Below, in pieces: positions 27,590-37,818 of a stretch of DNA of 64,000 nucleotides. A program made the translations under genes and the position numbers. The DNA lies in assembly GCA_938050045.1 (NCBI GenBank), contig CALLJS010000006.1, positions 1-64,000 of the forward strand. The letters are read 5' to 3'. Every line of letters starts with the position of its first letter. Position 1 is the first letter of the stretch. Below the pieces are notes generated by a model. It ran no database searches, was not told the DNA's origin, and saw only the letters and a program-made list of their open reading frames with translations. The DNA comes from an uncultured Sphingomonadaceae bacterium (GTDB lineage: Bacteria > Pseudomonadota > Alphaproteobacteria > Sphingomonadales > Sphingomonadaceae).

Positions 27590-28723
27590 TTATGCAGCGG
27601 ATTTAGCCGTTTCATAGGCCCAATCCAGCCAAGGGCCGAGTGCTGCAATATCAGCCCTATCGACCGTCGCACCGCACCAAATCCGAAGCCCAGCAGGCGC
27701 ATCACGATAACCAGCAATGTCATAAGCGGCATGTTGTTCTTCGAGCAAGGACGCCATTGATTTAATGAAGGCCATATCCGCACCAGCCACGGTCAAACAA
27801 ACCGATGTGGTTGATCGCGTTGCAGGATCAGCCACCAGATGGCCCAACCATTCACGTTCCTGAACGATGCTATCTAAGGCGGCTGCATTGGCATCGCTGC
27901 GCGCTATCATACCGCTCAATCCACCAATAGATTGCGCCCATTCCAATGCGAAAATCACATCTTCAACCGCCAACATAGAGGGGGTATTTATGGTCTCACC
28001 TTTGAAGATACCCGCGATTAATTCGCCGCCTTTGGTCATTCGAAAAATTTTCGGCAACGGCCAAGCAGGGGTGTAATTCTCCAGCCGTTCAACAGCGCGC
28101 GGCCCAAGAATGATGACGCCATGCGCGCCCTCGCCGCCCAATAGTTTTTGCCAACTAAATGTCGTGACATCCAACTTGTGCCATGGCATTTCATAGGCAA
28201 ATACAGCCGATGTCGCATCGTTAAAGGTTAATCCCGCGCGATTATCGCTAATCCAATCGCCGTTGGGAACGCGCGCCCCTGATGTCGTGCCATTCCATGT
28301 AAATACAACATCATGGTCAAAATCTACCGCTGATAAATCAGGGATGTCACCATAATCAGCGCGCATAACATTTGCGTCTAATTTTAATTGCTTATTAACA
28401 TCTGTAACCCAACCAGCACCAAAGCTCTCCCACGCCATCATAGTCACGCCGCGCGCGCCAAGCATAGACCACATCGCCATTTCAATAGCTCCTGTATCGC
28501 TGCCAGGGACAATGCCGATATGGTGCGTATCAGGAATTTGTAATATGTCGCGCAATAAATCTATCGCCAATGCTAAGCGAGATTTACCAATTTTAGCACG
28601 GTGCGATCGCCCTAGACATTCGGTTGATAATTTAGAGGCTTCCCATGTGGGTGGCTTTACGCATGGCCCAGAGGAAAAATGAGGACGCGCAGGTCGCACG
28701 TCGGGTGTCGTTAATTTCGTCAT
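27590..28723 (-). CDS. serC: Phosphoserine aminotransferase
   Basis: The protein has 377 residues and converts 3-phosphohydroxypyruvate and glutamate to phosphoserine and 2-oxoglutarate, using PLP. It belongs to the alphaproteobacterial/archaeal-type group, with [11 protein letters not shown] at the N-terminus, [12 protein letters not shown] near 95, [17 protein letters not shown] near 145 and the PLP Lys in [16 protein letters not shown] near 195. AAGGAG lies eight bases ahead of the ATG at 28723. It precedes serA, and an alphaproteobacterial serC RNA leader directly precedes it, so regulation at the level of its 5' UTR is likely. Confidence 0.96.
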   Translation of the reverse strand: MTKLTTPDVRPARPHFSSGPCVKPPTWEASKLSTECLGRSHRAKIGKSRLALAIDLLRDILQIPDTHHIGIVPGSDTGAIEMAMWSMLGARGVTMMAWESFGAGWVTDVNKQLKLDANVMRADYGDIPDLSAVDFDHDVVFTWNGTTSGARVPNGDWISDNRAGLTFNDATSAVFAYEMPWHKLDVTTFSWQKLLGGEGAHGVIILGPRAVERLENYTPAWPLPKIFRMTKGGELIAGIFKGETINTPSMLAVEDVIFALEWAQSIGGLSGMIARSDANAAALDSIVQEREWLGHLVADPATRSTTSVCLTVAGADMAFIKSMASLLEEQHAAYDIAGYRDAPAGLRIWCGATVDRADIAALGPWLDWAYETAKSAA

Positions 28724-28739
28724 ATTCGCTTCTCCTTAC

Positions 28740-28785
28740 AGAGAGCTCGCGCGGCGTTGGGACCGCGTGGCCCGTCAACGCCTCT
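28740..28785 (-). ncRNA. serC RNA motif in the 5' UTR of serC
   Basis: On the minus strand GGCGTTG (28782-28776) pairs with CAACGCC (28759-28753) around an interior GGGCCACGCGGTCC that folds further. It is followed by GCGCGAGCTC and then the AAGGAG ribosome site. The position right ahead of serC and the shape match the serC motif known from comparative genomics of alphaproteobacteria. The ligand, if any, is not established in that literature as I know it. The assignment rests on position and hairpin; a covariance-model search would settle it. Confidence 0.72.
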
Positions 28786-28926
28786 ATGTGCAGTGCAGCA
28801 TTTGGTCAACATAATAATAATATTATATGAAATTAAATCCGCCTTGCTTATTATCTTTAACCTCCATTAGTAATGATTATTGTAAGAATATCTGGTAATG
28901 TTGCGCGGGCGCACTATGGTAAGATT

Positions 28927-29796
28927 ATGATCAAAAAAAATCTCAAAGATCGCCGATTTTATAAGGCGCAACAAGAAATTGACTTTGTTGAAAAACAAAG
29001 CTCTACCGCGCAAACGCAAGACCCAGCCTATAGCTTAGCTTTTCAAGACAATGATTTTTTATTGCGCGAAGAATTACGCCCAGTGCGGTTTCAATTAGAA
29101 CTTTTGAAGCCCGAGATGCTGCTCGATGAAGCCAATATCGAATCAACTTTTGTGATTTATGGCTCGGCGCGGATTGGCGATAAGGCGAGCGCGCAAAAAA
29201 AAATTGATGCCGCTGAGACAAAACGCGATTTGGAAATCGCTAACCGCTTGATGCAAAAAGCACGCTATTATGATGAAGCCCGCAAATTAGGGCGTCTAGC
29301 CAGCGAATGCGGGATTAATGAACCCGATGGCAAACGGCATTTTGTCGTTTGTTCGGGCGGCGGCCCTGCCATTATGGAGGCGGCCAATCGCGGTGCTGAT
29401 GATGCCAATAAAGAATCTATTGGTCTCAATATCGTGCTGCCTTTTGAACAAGCACCCAATGCATATGTTACGCCCTCCTTATCGTTTCAATTCCACTATT
29501 TCGCTTTGCGTAAGATGCACTTTTTAATCCGCGCCCGCGCAGTGGCAGTCTTTCCCGGAGGGTTTGGGACATTCGATGAATTTTTTGAATTATTAACTCT
29601 AATACAAACGGGCAAGATGAGCCCTATCCCAATATTTTTATTCGGCAGCGATTTTTGGAATCGTGTGATTAATTTCGAAGAATTGGCTTTAGAGGGTACG
29701 ATTAGCACCCAAGATTTGGATCTGTTTCAAATTGTCGATGATGCCGATGAAGCATGGCAAAAAACCAAAGAATTTTATGCCTTAAAAGATTGCTAA
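28927..29796 (+). CDS. LOG-family Rossmann-fold protein (TIGR00730-like)
   Basis: The protein has 289 residues from the ATG at 28927. The conserved core is FVIYGSARIGD near the first strand, CSGGGPAIMEAANRGA and the hallmark PGGFGTFDEFFELLTLIQTGK, of which PGGxGTxxE is the family signature. LOG proteins that have been tested are cytokinin-type nucleotide 5'-monophosphate phosphoribohydrolases; many bacterial members act on AMP or unknown nucleotides. An N-terminal extension of about 70 residues is typical of the longer group. An upstream ATG at 28873 has no ribosome site. It diverges from serC. Confidence 0.88.
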   Translation: MIKKNLKDRRFYKAQQEIDFVEKQSSTAQTQDPAYSLAFQDNDFLLREELRPVRFQLELLKPEMLLDEANIESTFVIYGSARIGDKASAQKKIDAAETKRDLEIANRLMQKARYYDEARKLGRLASECGINEPDGKRHFVVCSGGGPAIMEAANRGADDANKESIGLNIVLPFEQAPNAYVTPSLSFQFHYFALRKMHFLIRARAVAVFPGGFGTFDEFFELLTLIQTGKMSPIPIFLFGSDFWNRVINFEELALEGTISTQDLDLFQIVDDADEAWQKTKEFYALKDC

Positions 29797-29859
29797 TTTA
29801 AGCAATAAACTGTGTAAAAAGTCTCTTTAGCTTGGTTTATCAACCGACAGGGTGAAGCT

Positions 29860-30054
29860 TTATTTTCGCTGCTTTTTACTATCGATTATCCATATACCCA
29901 ATGCGATAATGCCGCCTAAGGCAAATCCAGCTAATGTGCCAACCGCTGTTTGGCCATGAAAGGCACCCACAAAAAACCCTATCAATATGCACAAGGCAAA
30001 AAAGAAACCACCTGCGATCGATTTGCTTGCGTTATCATCATGACCATTTTCCAT
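29860..30054 (-). CDS. Small two-helix membrane protein of unknown function
   Basis: The protein has 64 residues: a polar start, then two hydrophobic helices at about 13-32 (GGFFFALCILIGFFVGAF) and 36-56 (GTLAGFALGGIIALGIWII), and a basic tail. The Gly-rich helix-helix packing recalls small AtpI-like or Gly-zipper proteins, but no ATP synthase genes are near and I do not assign a function. Codon use resembles neighbouring genes. It is likely a real gene because the hydrophobic pattern is regular and ends in DSKKQRK. Confidence 0.6.
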   Translation of the reverse strand: MENGHDDNASKSIAGGFFFALCILIGFFVGAFHGQTAVGTLAGFALGGIIALGIWIIDSKKQRK

Positions 30055-30254
30055 AATGTTTCAATGCGCTTTATTGGTCATAGGTGCAAGAATTTTATAT
30101 AGTAAATATCGCTTAACCAAATGTTTTGATAATGTTTCCACAATATCTCTATATATCATTTTACATCAAGTCAGGAAATAATCAGTGTTGATTATAGACG
30201 GCTTATACTCTTTCAATGGCCTATTCAATAGGCCCCAATAATGGAACAATATTT

Positions 30255-30464
30255 ATGCACTTGCCGCTTTATGTTGAAAATCGTGACGTGAACCAAGCCC
30301 AAGAATTAATGAGTGAATATGGACAAGAAGCAGGATTAGAAGCAGCAGAGCGCGCCGAAAAAAGCCGTAACATTGGCAACCATATCTCCTTTGCGCGGTG
30401 GCGGCAAATAGAGCGACTGATAATCATGTTATCAAATGAAACGCCGTCAGGAACCGTGCATTAA
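30255..30464 (+). CDS. Small conserved sphingomonad protein (GNHI...GTVH type)
   Basis: The protein has 69 residues from the ATG at 30255, which has TGGAAC ahead of it; an in-frame ATG at 30216 would add 13 unlike residues. The C-terminal half carries SRNIGNHISFARWRQIERLI and ends SNETPSGTVH. I recall a family of very similar small proteins in sphingomonads ending in a GTVH-like tail, function unknown. The protein is soluble, helical and acidic in its first half. It lies alone between a small membrane-protein gene and sdaA. Confidence 0.7.
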   Translation: MHLPLYVENRDVNQAQELMSEYGQEAGLEAAERAEKSRNIGNHISFARWRQIERLIIMLSNETPSGTVH

Positions 30465-30509
30465 GAGCCTTGCGCTCGAAATAATCTTTTGCTGAAATAT
30501 GCAGATTAT

Positions 30510-31889
30510 TTAACATTCAACCAGATTAACAGCAAGCCCACCTTGCGAGGTTTCTTTGTAACGCTCGCTCATATCTAGCCCTGTTTTGCGCATCGTTTCA
30601 ATGACCTCATCAAGGCTAACGCGGTGCGACCCATCGCCCATAATGGCCAATCGTGCTGCTTCTATAGCTTTGACGGCTCCAACGGCATTGCGCTCGATAC
30701 ATGGAACTTGAACCAGCCCCGCAACCGGATCGCAGGTCAAACCTAAATTATGCTCCATACCTATTTCTGCCGCATTTTCAACTTGCGACGATGTGCCGCC
30801 CCAAACAGCAGTAAGGCCCGCCGCCGCCATTGAACAAGCAACGCCTACCTCTCCTTGACAGCCAACTTCGGCACCAGAAATAGAAGCATTTTCTTTGAAC
30901 AAAGAGCCAATCGCCGCTGCTGTCAATATGAATGTCTCTGTACATTGCGCATTGGCGCCTTGGGTAAAGCGTTCATAAAAACGCAGCACCGAGGGGACGA
31001 TACCAGCAGCTCCATTGGTTGGTGCGGTTACGACGCGGCCACCCGCTGCATTTTCCTCATTCACAGCAAGCGCCCATAAATTGACCCAATCGAGTATCGT
31101 CAGCGGATCCGATAAGGCGCGTTCTTGCCGTGATTGAAGATGCGCATAAATGGTTGGTGCGCGCCGTTTGACATTAAGACCCCCAGGCAAAATACCCTCA
31201 GAGGCAATTCCTCTATCAATACAGCCATTCATCGCACTATCAATCTCAGCAATTTGAGCACTGATTTCCTGATCGCTCCTCAATGTGCGCTCATTTGCGC
31301 GCATGATATCCGCAATAGAAATATTGTCCCTTGCTGCGATTTCTAATAAATCTTTTCCAGAGCAAAATTTATAAGGAACATCCCATAACCCGCCCTCTGC
31401 TTGATTACTCTGCGCTATTTCGCTCTCATCGAGCACTGCACCACCACCAATAGAAAAATAGGCGCATTTCGCTATTTCTTTATCATCTGCAAAAGCGGTG
31501 AAACGCATTGCATTGGAATGAAAATCCAACCGCCTATGCTTATCAAATATTAAATCCGTCGCTTCATCAAAGGATATGCGATGCTTGCCTGCTAGTTTTA
31601 ATCGTTTTGAAATCCGAATATCGCTAATCAAAGTTTCGGCATGATCTAAATCTACATTTTTGGCATTTTCACCCGATAGGCCCAAAAATATGGCGCGATC
31701 GCTGGCATGGCCTTTGCCTGTAAGCGCAAGCGATCCAAACAGACGTACCTTGATGCGCGTGACATCTTCTATGACATCATTATCATCCAACCGCTTAACA
31801 AATTTAGACGCAGCGAGCATTGGCCCCATCGTATGAGAGCTAGATGGGCCTATGCCTATTTTGAATAGTTCAAATACACTTGCAACCAT
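30510..31889 (-). CDS. sdaA: L-serine ammonia-lyase (iron-sulfur type)
   Basis: The protein has 459 residues and is the single-chain type that deaminates L-serine to pyruvate with a [4Fe-4S] cluster. The beta domain opens with [18 protein letters not shown]; the alpha domain holds [34 protein letters not shown] and [18 protein letters not shown], which supply the cluster cysteines. Its presence near serA/serC couples serine synthesis and breakdown in one neighbourhood, though on separate transcripts. Two GATGC-N3-GCATC hairpins lie just upstream of the start codon. Confidence 0.96.
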   Translation of the reverse strand: MVASVFELFKIGIGPSSSHTMGPMLAASKFVKRLDDNDVIEDVTRIKVRLFGSLALTGKGHASDRAIFLGLSGENAKNVDLDHAETLISDIRISKRLKLAGKHRISFDEATDLIFDKHRRLDFHSNAMRFTAFADDKEIAKCAYFSIGGGAVLDESEIAQSNQAEGGLWDVPYKFCSGKDLLEIAARDNISIADIMRANERTLRSDQEISAQIAEIDSAMNGCIDRGIASEGILPGGLNVKRRAPTIYAHLQSRQERALSDPLTILDWVNLWALAVNEENAAGGRVVTAPTNGAAGIVPSVLRFYERFTQGANAQCTETFILTAAAIGSLFKENASISGAEVGCQGEVGVACSMAAAGLTAVWGGTSSQVENAAEIGMEHNLGLTCDPVAGLVQVPCIERNAVGAVKAIEAARLAIMGDGSHRVSLDEVIETMRKTGLDMSERYKETSQGGLAVNLVEC

Positions 31890-31900
31890 AAATCCTCTTA

Positions 31901-31943
31901 ACGATGCATAGCATCAGTCCTTTTTACGATGCACAGCATCACT
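31901..31943. repeat. Two palindromic repeats just upstream of sdaA
   Basis: ACGATGCATAGCATCAGT (31901-31918) and ACGATGCACAGCATCACT (31926-31943) are direct copies with a 25-base period; each contains the palindrome GATGC-N3-GCATC. They lie 12 and 37 bases ahead of the sdaA start codon. They may be a duplicated operator or hairpins in the leader mRNA. The spacer beyond, to 32026, shows nothing else. Confidence 0.6.
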
Positions 31944-32026
31944 GCATTAGCCTATTATAACTTGTTTGGGACAGTTCAAACAAAACCTCTTATGAAACAC
32001 TCTCTACGCGCTGGTTTCTTGTCAAT

Positions 32027-33862
32027 TTATGAATCTTTAACTGCCGCAATCCATTGATCGATTTGCTGTTCCAAAATGTCGAGCGGAACAGAACCTCCGC
32101 CCAATATCGTGTCGTGAAAACCTCTTATATCAAAATCATCGCCAAGCTCTTCTTCGGCTTTTTTGCGCAATTCCAAAATCCGCAACATACCAATTTTATA
32201 GCTTGTTGCTTGGCCAGGAAGCACCAAATAACGCTGTACTTCACTACGCACCGCAGTCTCTGGGATAGGCGAATTGGCTAAGAAATAAGCAACGGCTTTT
32301 TCTTCATCCCAGCCCTTTGCATGCAAAGCTGTATCCACCACCAAGCGAATAGAGCGCCACATTTCTGTGGTTAGGCGGCCAAAGTCAGAATAAGGGTTTT
32401 CATAGGCCCCCATTTCTTTGGCCAATAATTCTGAATATAGCCCCCAACCCTCGCTAAAAGCAGAGATAGAGCCGCCCCTAGAGCGGAACTTGGGGATGCC
32501 CTCTAACTCTTGGGCGATAGATATTTGCATATGATGGCCAGGCAATCCTTCATGATAGGCAATGACTTCGAGCGATGGAATCGCCATCGCCCGCATATCG
32601 GACAAATGCGCATAATAAGTGCCTGGTTTTGACCCATTGGGCGTGCCAGCGCGGTAATGCTGAGCAGCTCCATCTTGTTCGCGAAATGATTCAACACGTT
32701 TCACCACCAAATCAGCTTTGGGTAACACCCCAAAATAATCAGGTAATTTGCTTTTTAGATCCTCAATATATTGGGTCGCAGCATCGATATAATCTTGCGC
32801 GCCTTTATCATCATTCGAAAAATAAAATTGATCGTCTTCGCGCATGAAAACAAAGAAAGCGTCCAAATCGCCTTCAAATTTCACTTGATCTTTAATCGCT
32901 TCCATCTCGGTTCTGATCCGCGCAACCTCGGACAGACCAATTGCGTGAATTTCATCGGCGGTTAAATTGGTAGTGGTATAATTATGCAAACGGGCGTTAT
33001 AAAAATCTTTGCCATTGGCAAGCTCTGACACCCCAAAGGATGGCTTGGGCAAATTGGCAATATCTTGCTTATACCAATCAATGATGGATTGATAAGCAGG
33101 CTTTAATTTTTCAACCATCGCCGTGCGCGCTTCGCTTTCTAATGCATCACCCCTTTCTTGATTGATGATGCCATCCTTCACCAATTTCGCTATTTTCTCT
33201 CGCGTCGCGCTCCATAGCGCAGAATCTTCACCCTCGGTAAAGGGTGCGCCCGTGATAATCTTAGTCGATTGATCGATCACCCCATCATAGGCAAATTTGG
33301 GCGGGCGCGTTCCCGCCTTTGCCGTGGCTTGTGCCTCGGTCAGCAATTGTCCCAAAGCCCGCGCACTCTCATTAAGACGCGAGATATAAGCGATCATATC
33401 TTCTTCGCTATCGACGCTATGATTATTAATCAAAAATGTCGGCAAGAAACTCTGCGCGCCGCTAAATTGGTGCATGACATAGCCATTATCACGAAATTTC
33501 GCTTCGGCCTCGGCTTGTTTTAAGCGGAACAACCACATATCCCATGATATTTTTGCTGTGGCCGATAATTTATCATAATCAAATTTGGACTGCATTTCTG
33601 TGGCCGCAGCGCGGCGCCATGCAAGCTGTTCATCGTCAGCCTTCGCGCTCATATCATCAATTTTGCCATAATCGGTTTTGATACCCAGAAAAGTTTGGCG
33701 GATTGGGCTAAAAGCCAATTCCTCTTCAAATTTCTCTTCAAACCAAGCGTTTAATTTAGCGGATTCGTCACTCTCATTTTGGCTGGTCTCTGGGTTATCA
33801 CCAACGGGTTTGCAAGCCACAACGGCGGCCGATGCCAATAAAATAGCCAAAAAATTCTGCAT
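32027..33862 (-). CDS. DUF885-family lipoprotein
   Basis: The protein has 611 residues. A lipoprotein signal ends in VVAC at Cys17, so it is membrane anchored on the periplasmic side. The DUF885 hallmark is AYHEGLPGHHMQ near residue 440, an HExxPGHH motif suggestive of a zinc metallopeptidase; GLYSELLAKEMG and the C-terminal LPGQATSYKIGMLRILELR are further conserved parts. Peptidase activity is inferred from the motif, not demonstrated for most members. The gene stands alone, with a 260-base spacer to groEL. Confidence 0.88.
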   Translation of the reverse strand: MQNFLAILLASAAVVACKPVGDNPETSQNESDESAKLNAWFEEKFEEELAFSPIRQTFLGIKTDYGKIDDMSAKADDEQLAWRRAAATEMQSKFDYDKLSATAKISWDMWLFRLKQAEAEAKFRDNGYVMHQFSGAQSFLPTFLINNHSVDSEEDMIAYISRLNESARALGQLLTEAQATAKAGTRPPKFAYDGVIDQSTKIITGAPFTEGEDSALWSATREKIAKLVKDGIINQERGDALESEARTAMVEKLKPAYQSIIDWYKQDIANLPKPSFGVSELANGKDFYNARLHNYTTTNLTADEIHAIGLSEVARIRTEMEAIKDQVKFEGDLDAFFVFMREDDQFYFSNDDKGAQDYIDAATQYIEDLKSKLPDYFGVLPKADLVVKRVESFREQDGAAQHYRAGTPNGSKPGTYYAHLSDMRAMAIPSLEVIAYHEGLPGHHMQISIAQELEGIPKFRSRGGSISAFSEGWGLYSELLAKEMGAYENPYSDFGRLTTEMWRSIRLVVDTALHAKGWDEEKAVAYFLANSPIPETAVRSEVQRYLVLPGQATSYKIGMLRILELRKKAEEELGDDFDIRGFHDTILGGGSVPLDILEQQIDQWIAAVKDS

Positions 33863-34000
33863 ATCTCGCTCCTCTATATCTGCAGTTACGCGAATGATTC
33901 TTACAATAAGGCGATATAATCATACAAAGAGCGGAAAAGAAAGAGCGATGATTAAGTCAGCATAATCAGTCGAAAATTTCGTTACCACAAAATCTTAACA

Positions 34001-34085
34001 TATAAAGGCCAATATATTAAAAAGGCCCGTGCATAAAAAAGGCCCGTGCATAAAAAAGGCCAATATATTAAAAAAGGCCAGTGCA
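34001..34085. repeat. Array of five AAAAAGGCC units downstream of groEL
   Basis: GGCC cores at 34007, 34024, 34041, 34058 and 34076 are spaced by 17, 17, 17 and 18 bases, each preceded by an A-run and followed by either CGTGCAT/AGTGCAT or AATATATT. The unit nearest groEL is the 3' arm and T-run of the groEL terminator; the others are extra copies of that arm without their 5' partner. The remaining spacer up to the DUF885 start has no other feature. Confidence 0.85.
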
Positions 34086-34099
34086 TCGCTGCACCGGCC
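34070..34099 (-). terminator. Rho-independent terminator of groESL
   Basis: On the minus strand GGCCGGTGCA and TGCACTGGCC pair (one G-U) around a GCGA tetraloop and are followed by six T residues. It begins 24 bases past the groEL stop. Confidence 0.93.
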
Positions 34100-34123
34100 C
34101 TCTTTGCTGTTAAGCTTTTGGGT

Positions 34124-35803
<1,680 letters not shown>

Positions 35804-35851
35804 TTAATGTAAATATTTCTGAAATTTGCAATATTATAGTGGGTATCGAAA

Positions 35852-36139
35852 TTATTCGACTATGCCCAAAATATCGCTTTCTTTCATAATCAATAGATCT
35901 TCACCGTCGACTTTAACTTCGGTGCCAGACCATTTGCCGAACAAAATTTTGTCGCCGGCTTTTACGTCAAGTGCCGTGACTTTGCCGCTGTCATCTTTTG
36001 ATCCAGCGCCTGCTGCAACGACTTCACCTTCTGATGGTTTTTCTTGCGCGCTATCGGGAATAATGATCCCGCCAGCCGTTTTTTCTTCTGCCTCTACGCG
36101 GCGAACAAGAACACGATCATGCAATGGACGAAATTTCAT
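35852..36139 (-). CDS. groES: Co-chaperonin GroES
   Basis: The protein has 95 residues, the 10-kDa lid of the GroEL chamber. The start [13 protein letters not shown], the mobile loop [18 protein letters not shown] and the [21 protein letters not shown] segment are typical. It is the first gene of the groESL operon with a CIRCE operator 60 bases ahead. Confidence 0.98.
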   Translation of the reverse strand: MKFRPLHDRVLVRRVEAEEKTAGGIIIPDSAQEKPSEGEVVAAGAGSKDDSGKVTALDVKAGDKILFGKWSGTEVKVDGEDLLIMKESDILGIVE

Positions 36140-36198
36140 ACCTTGCTTTCCTCTTATCTGTTAAAAATTATGCTCATATTAGAGCCAAAGAATCAATT

Positions 36199-36225
36199 TT
36201 AGCACACCCCTAGGGTGAGTGCTAA
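36199..36225. promoter_or_regulatory. CIRCE operator (HrcA binding site)
   Basis: The arms are TTAGCACAC at 36199-36207 and GAGTGCTAA at 36217-36225, separated by nine bases, against the consensus TTAGCACTC-N9-GAGTGCTAA: one mismatch. It lies upstream of groES, so HrcA represses groESL at normal temperature. hrcA itself is not in the window. Confidence 0.93.
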
Positions 36226-36441
36226 CGCTCATATATGGACATTATATAAAATTTCAAGAGCTGCTTTTCGACAAAATAAAGCACATTATAAATATAGGGG
36301 ATTTGATTATTCTGCTTATCCTACGCACGATGAGAATATATTCTGTTAAAATCAGCGATTATAGCAGCTAGAGAAAGCTGCATTATGATATGCGTTATAT
36401 TGTATAATAATCTCAAAACTGAATCGCATAATGGTTGGTGC
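36226..36441. other. AT-rich divergent spacer between groESL and the bufferin operon
   Basis: Together with the CIRCE region and the bufA promoter this forms a 401-base gene-free stretch (36140-36540). Beyond the CIRCE site it is AT-rich and should hold the -35 element of groESL. I see no gene, repeat or RNA fold in it. Confidence 0.5.
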
Positions 36442-36467
36442 GTAACCAAAATATAGCTTCATACGAA
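36442..36467 (+). promoter_or_regulatory. ECF sigma (SigF-type) promoter of the bufferin operon
   Basis: GTAACC at 36442-36447 and CGAA at 36464-36467 are separated by exactly 16 bases. This is the promoter form I know for Caulobacter SigF, whose targets include bufferin-type operons. The expected transcript starts near 36475, giving a leader of about 65 bases before bufA. Confidence 0.85.
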
Positions 36468-36540
36468 CCCCATGATGAAGCCAGCCTCTCTACTTGGTTA
36501 TCAAACAAATTTTTAATATATTATTACGAAGGATATTATC

Positions 36541-36825
36541 ATGAGCAATTTAATTAAAGCAACCGCCGCCGCCGCCGCATTAACAGCAGCAGCAGGTTTA
36601 GCATCAGCTCCAGCTGTAGCACAGGGCGCAAAAGAAAAATGCTATGGCATTTCTTTGAAAGGCAAAAATGATTGCGCTGCTGGCCCCGGTACTTCATGTG
36701 CTGGTACTTCAACCGTTGATTACCAAGGCAATGCATGGAAATATGTCGCCAAAGGCACATGCGTCAAGCAAGGCGGCTCTTTGAAAGCGCGCAAAGGCAA
36801 TAAAAAGCCAGTAGCAAAAAAATAA
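36541..36825 (+). CDS. bufA: BufA1-type bufferin precursor (DUF2282)
   Basis: The precursor has 94 residues. A Sec signal peptide spans about 1-28 (hydrophobic Ala-rich core, likely cut after AVA). The mature part has four Cys (34, 45, 53, 74) in the family pattern [17 protein letters not shown] and WKYVAKGTC, with a Lys-rich tail. Bufferins are peptides whose Cys are modified by a DUF692 (MNIO) enzyme, are exported and bind metals, copper being the best-known case. The next genes supply that enzyme and its partner. AAGGA lies ten bases ahead of the start, and a SigF-type promoter further upstream. Confidence 0.92.
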   Translation: MSNLIKATAAAAALTAAAGLASAPAVAQGAKEKCYGISLKGKNDCAAGPGTSCAGTSTVDYQGNAWKYVAKGTCVKQGGSLKARKGNKKPVAKK

Positions 36826-36885
36826 TTTTTGAAGATTTCTAACCGCCCGCTTGGGTAATATAATGGTCTGTGCTATATAATTTCG

Positions 36886-37818
36886 ATGCTAAATAACCTC
36901 CCTCCCCTCGTTGGTATCGGACTGAAGCCAGACCATTTCCAAGCCGTACTTGATCATTCCCCCCTTTCGGATCAAGACAAGCAGGATCATATAGCTCCAG
37001 CGGGTTGGTTAGAAGTTCATCCTCAAAATTATTTCGGTGATGGTGGCCCTGCGCATATGCAGTTGGCCGCCATTTCTGAATCTTACCCCATCAGCTTTCA
37101 CTCGGTTGGATTATCGCTGGGAAGCGCTGACGGGTTAAATCATTATGATTTAGAAAAAATAGCATCCTTGTGCGAGCGTTATGATGCCGCCAGCGTCTCC
37201 GATCATCTAAGCTTTAGCGGCAATGCCCATGATCGTTTTGCCGATTTATTGCCCGTAATATATACGCAAGAATCGCTCGATCATTTCTGCAAACAGATTG
37301 ATATTGTGCAAACGCGGCTAAAACGCCCGATGCTGATTGAAAATCCATCGCGCTATTTGAACTATCGCAACAATGAAATGAGCGAGATTGAATTTATTGA
37401 GCGCATGGTCACAAAAACGGGTTGCGGAATTATTTTTGATGTCAATAATGTCGAGGTCTCTTGCAAAAACTTGGGCGAAGATTGCGATGCCTATATTGAT
37501 GCAATCAACCCCGATTGGGTTGGCGAAATGCATTTGGCTGGCCATGCCATAGAAGATCATGATAGCGGCCCGCTGCGCATCGATAATCATGGCAGCCCTG
37601 TCACAGATTTTACATGGACATTATTCGAACATTTTATAGCGAAATCAGGCCCCAAAGCGGTTTTGATAGAATGGGATAGCGATATTCCATCTTATGATAT
37701 TTTAATGGCTGAGGTGCAAAAAGCCCGAGATGTTATAAATAATGCACATAATAGTGCACATAATGCTGGCTCTATATCTACCGCTAACCAAGCTAGAGTT
37801 TATAACAATGTCGCTTAA
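36886..37818 (+). CDS. bufB: BufB, DUF692 (MNIO) peptide-modifying enzyme
   Basis: The protein has 310 residues and a TIM-barrel fold with multinuclear iron. The metal-binding residues expected in the family are visible: FHSVGLSLG with His72, SDHLSF with Asp106-His107, IENPSRY with Glu152, FDVNNVEVS around Asp185, MHLAGH with His216 and His220, DNHG with Asp233 and His235, and IEWD with Glu262. In studied bufferins the enzyme turns Cys into thiooxazole or related rings. It ends with a duplicated NAH/SAH stretch and overlaps bufC by 11 bases. Confidence 0.93.
   Translation: MLNNLPPLVGIGLKPDHFQAVLDHSPLSDQDKQDHIAPAGWLEVHPQNYFGDGGPAHMQLAAISESYPISFHSVGLSLGSADGLNHYDLEKIASLCERYDAASVSDHLSFSGNAHDRFADLLPVIYTQESLDHFCKQIDIVQTRLKRPMLIENPSRYLNYRNNEMSEIEFIERMVTKTGCGIIFDVNNVEVSCKNLGEDCDAYIDAINPDWVGEMHLAGHAIEDHDSGPLRIDNHGSPVTDFTWTLFEHFIAKSGPKAVLIEWDSDIPSYDILMAEVQKARDVINNAHNSAHNAGSISTANQARVYNNVA
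37738..37766. repeat. 12-base tandem duplication near the bufB end
   Basis: AATAATGCACAT is followed by AATAGTGCACAT and a truncated third unit. In frame it yields the NNAHNSAHNAG tail of BufB, beyond the conserved barrel. Confidence 0.75.

Noticed and set aside
34001-34085. Possible CRISPR array
   Set aside because: The spacing of 17-18 bases leaves no spacers, the units are T-run/terminator arms, and no cas gene is present.
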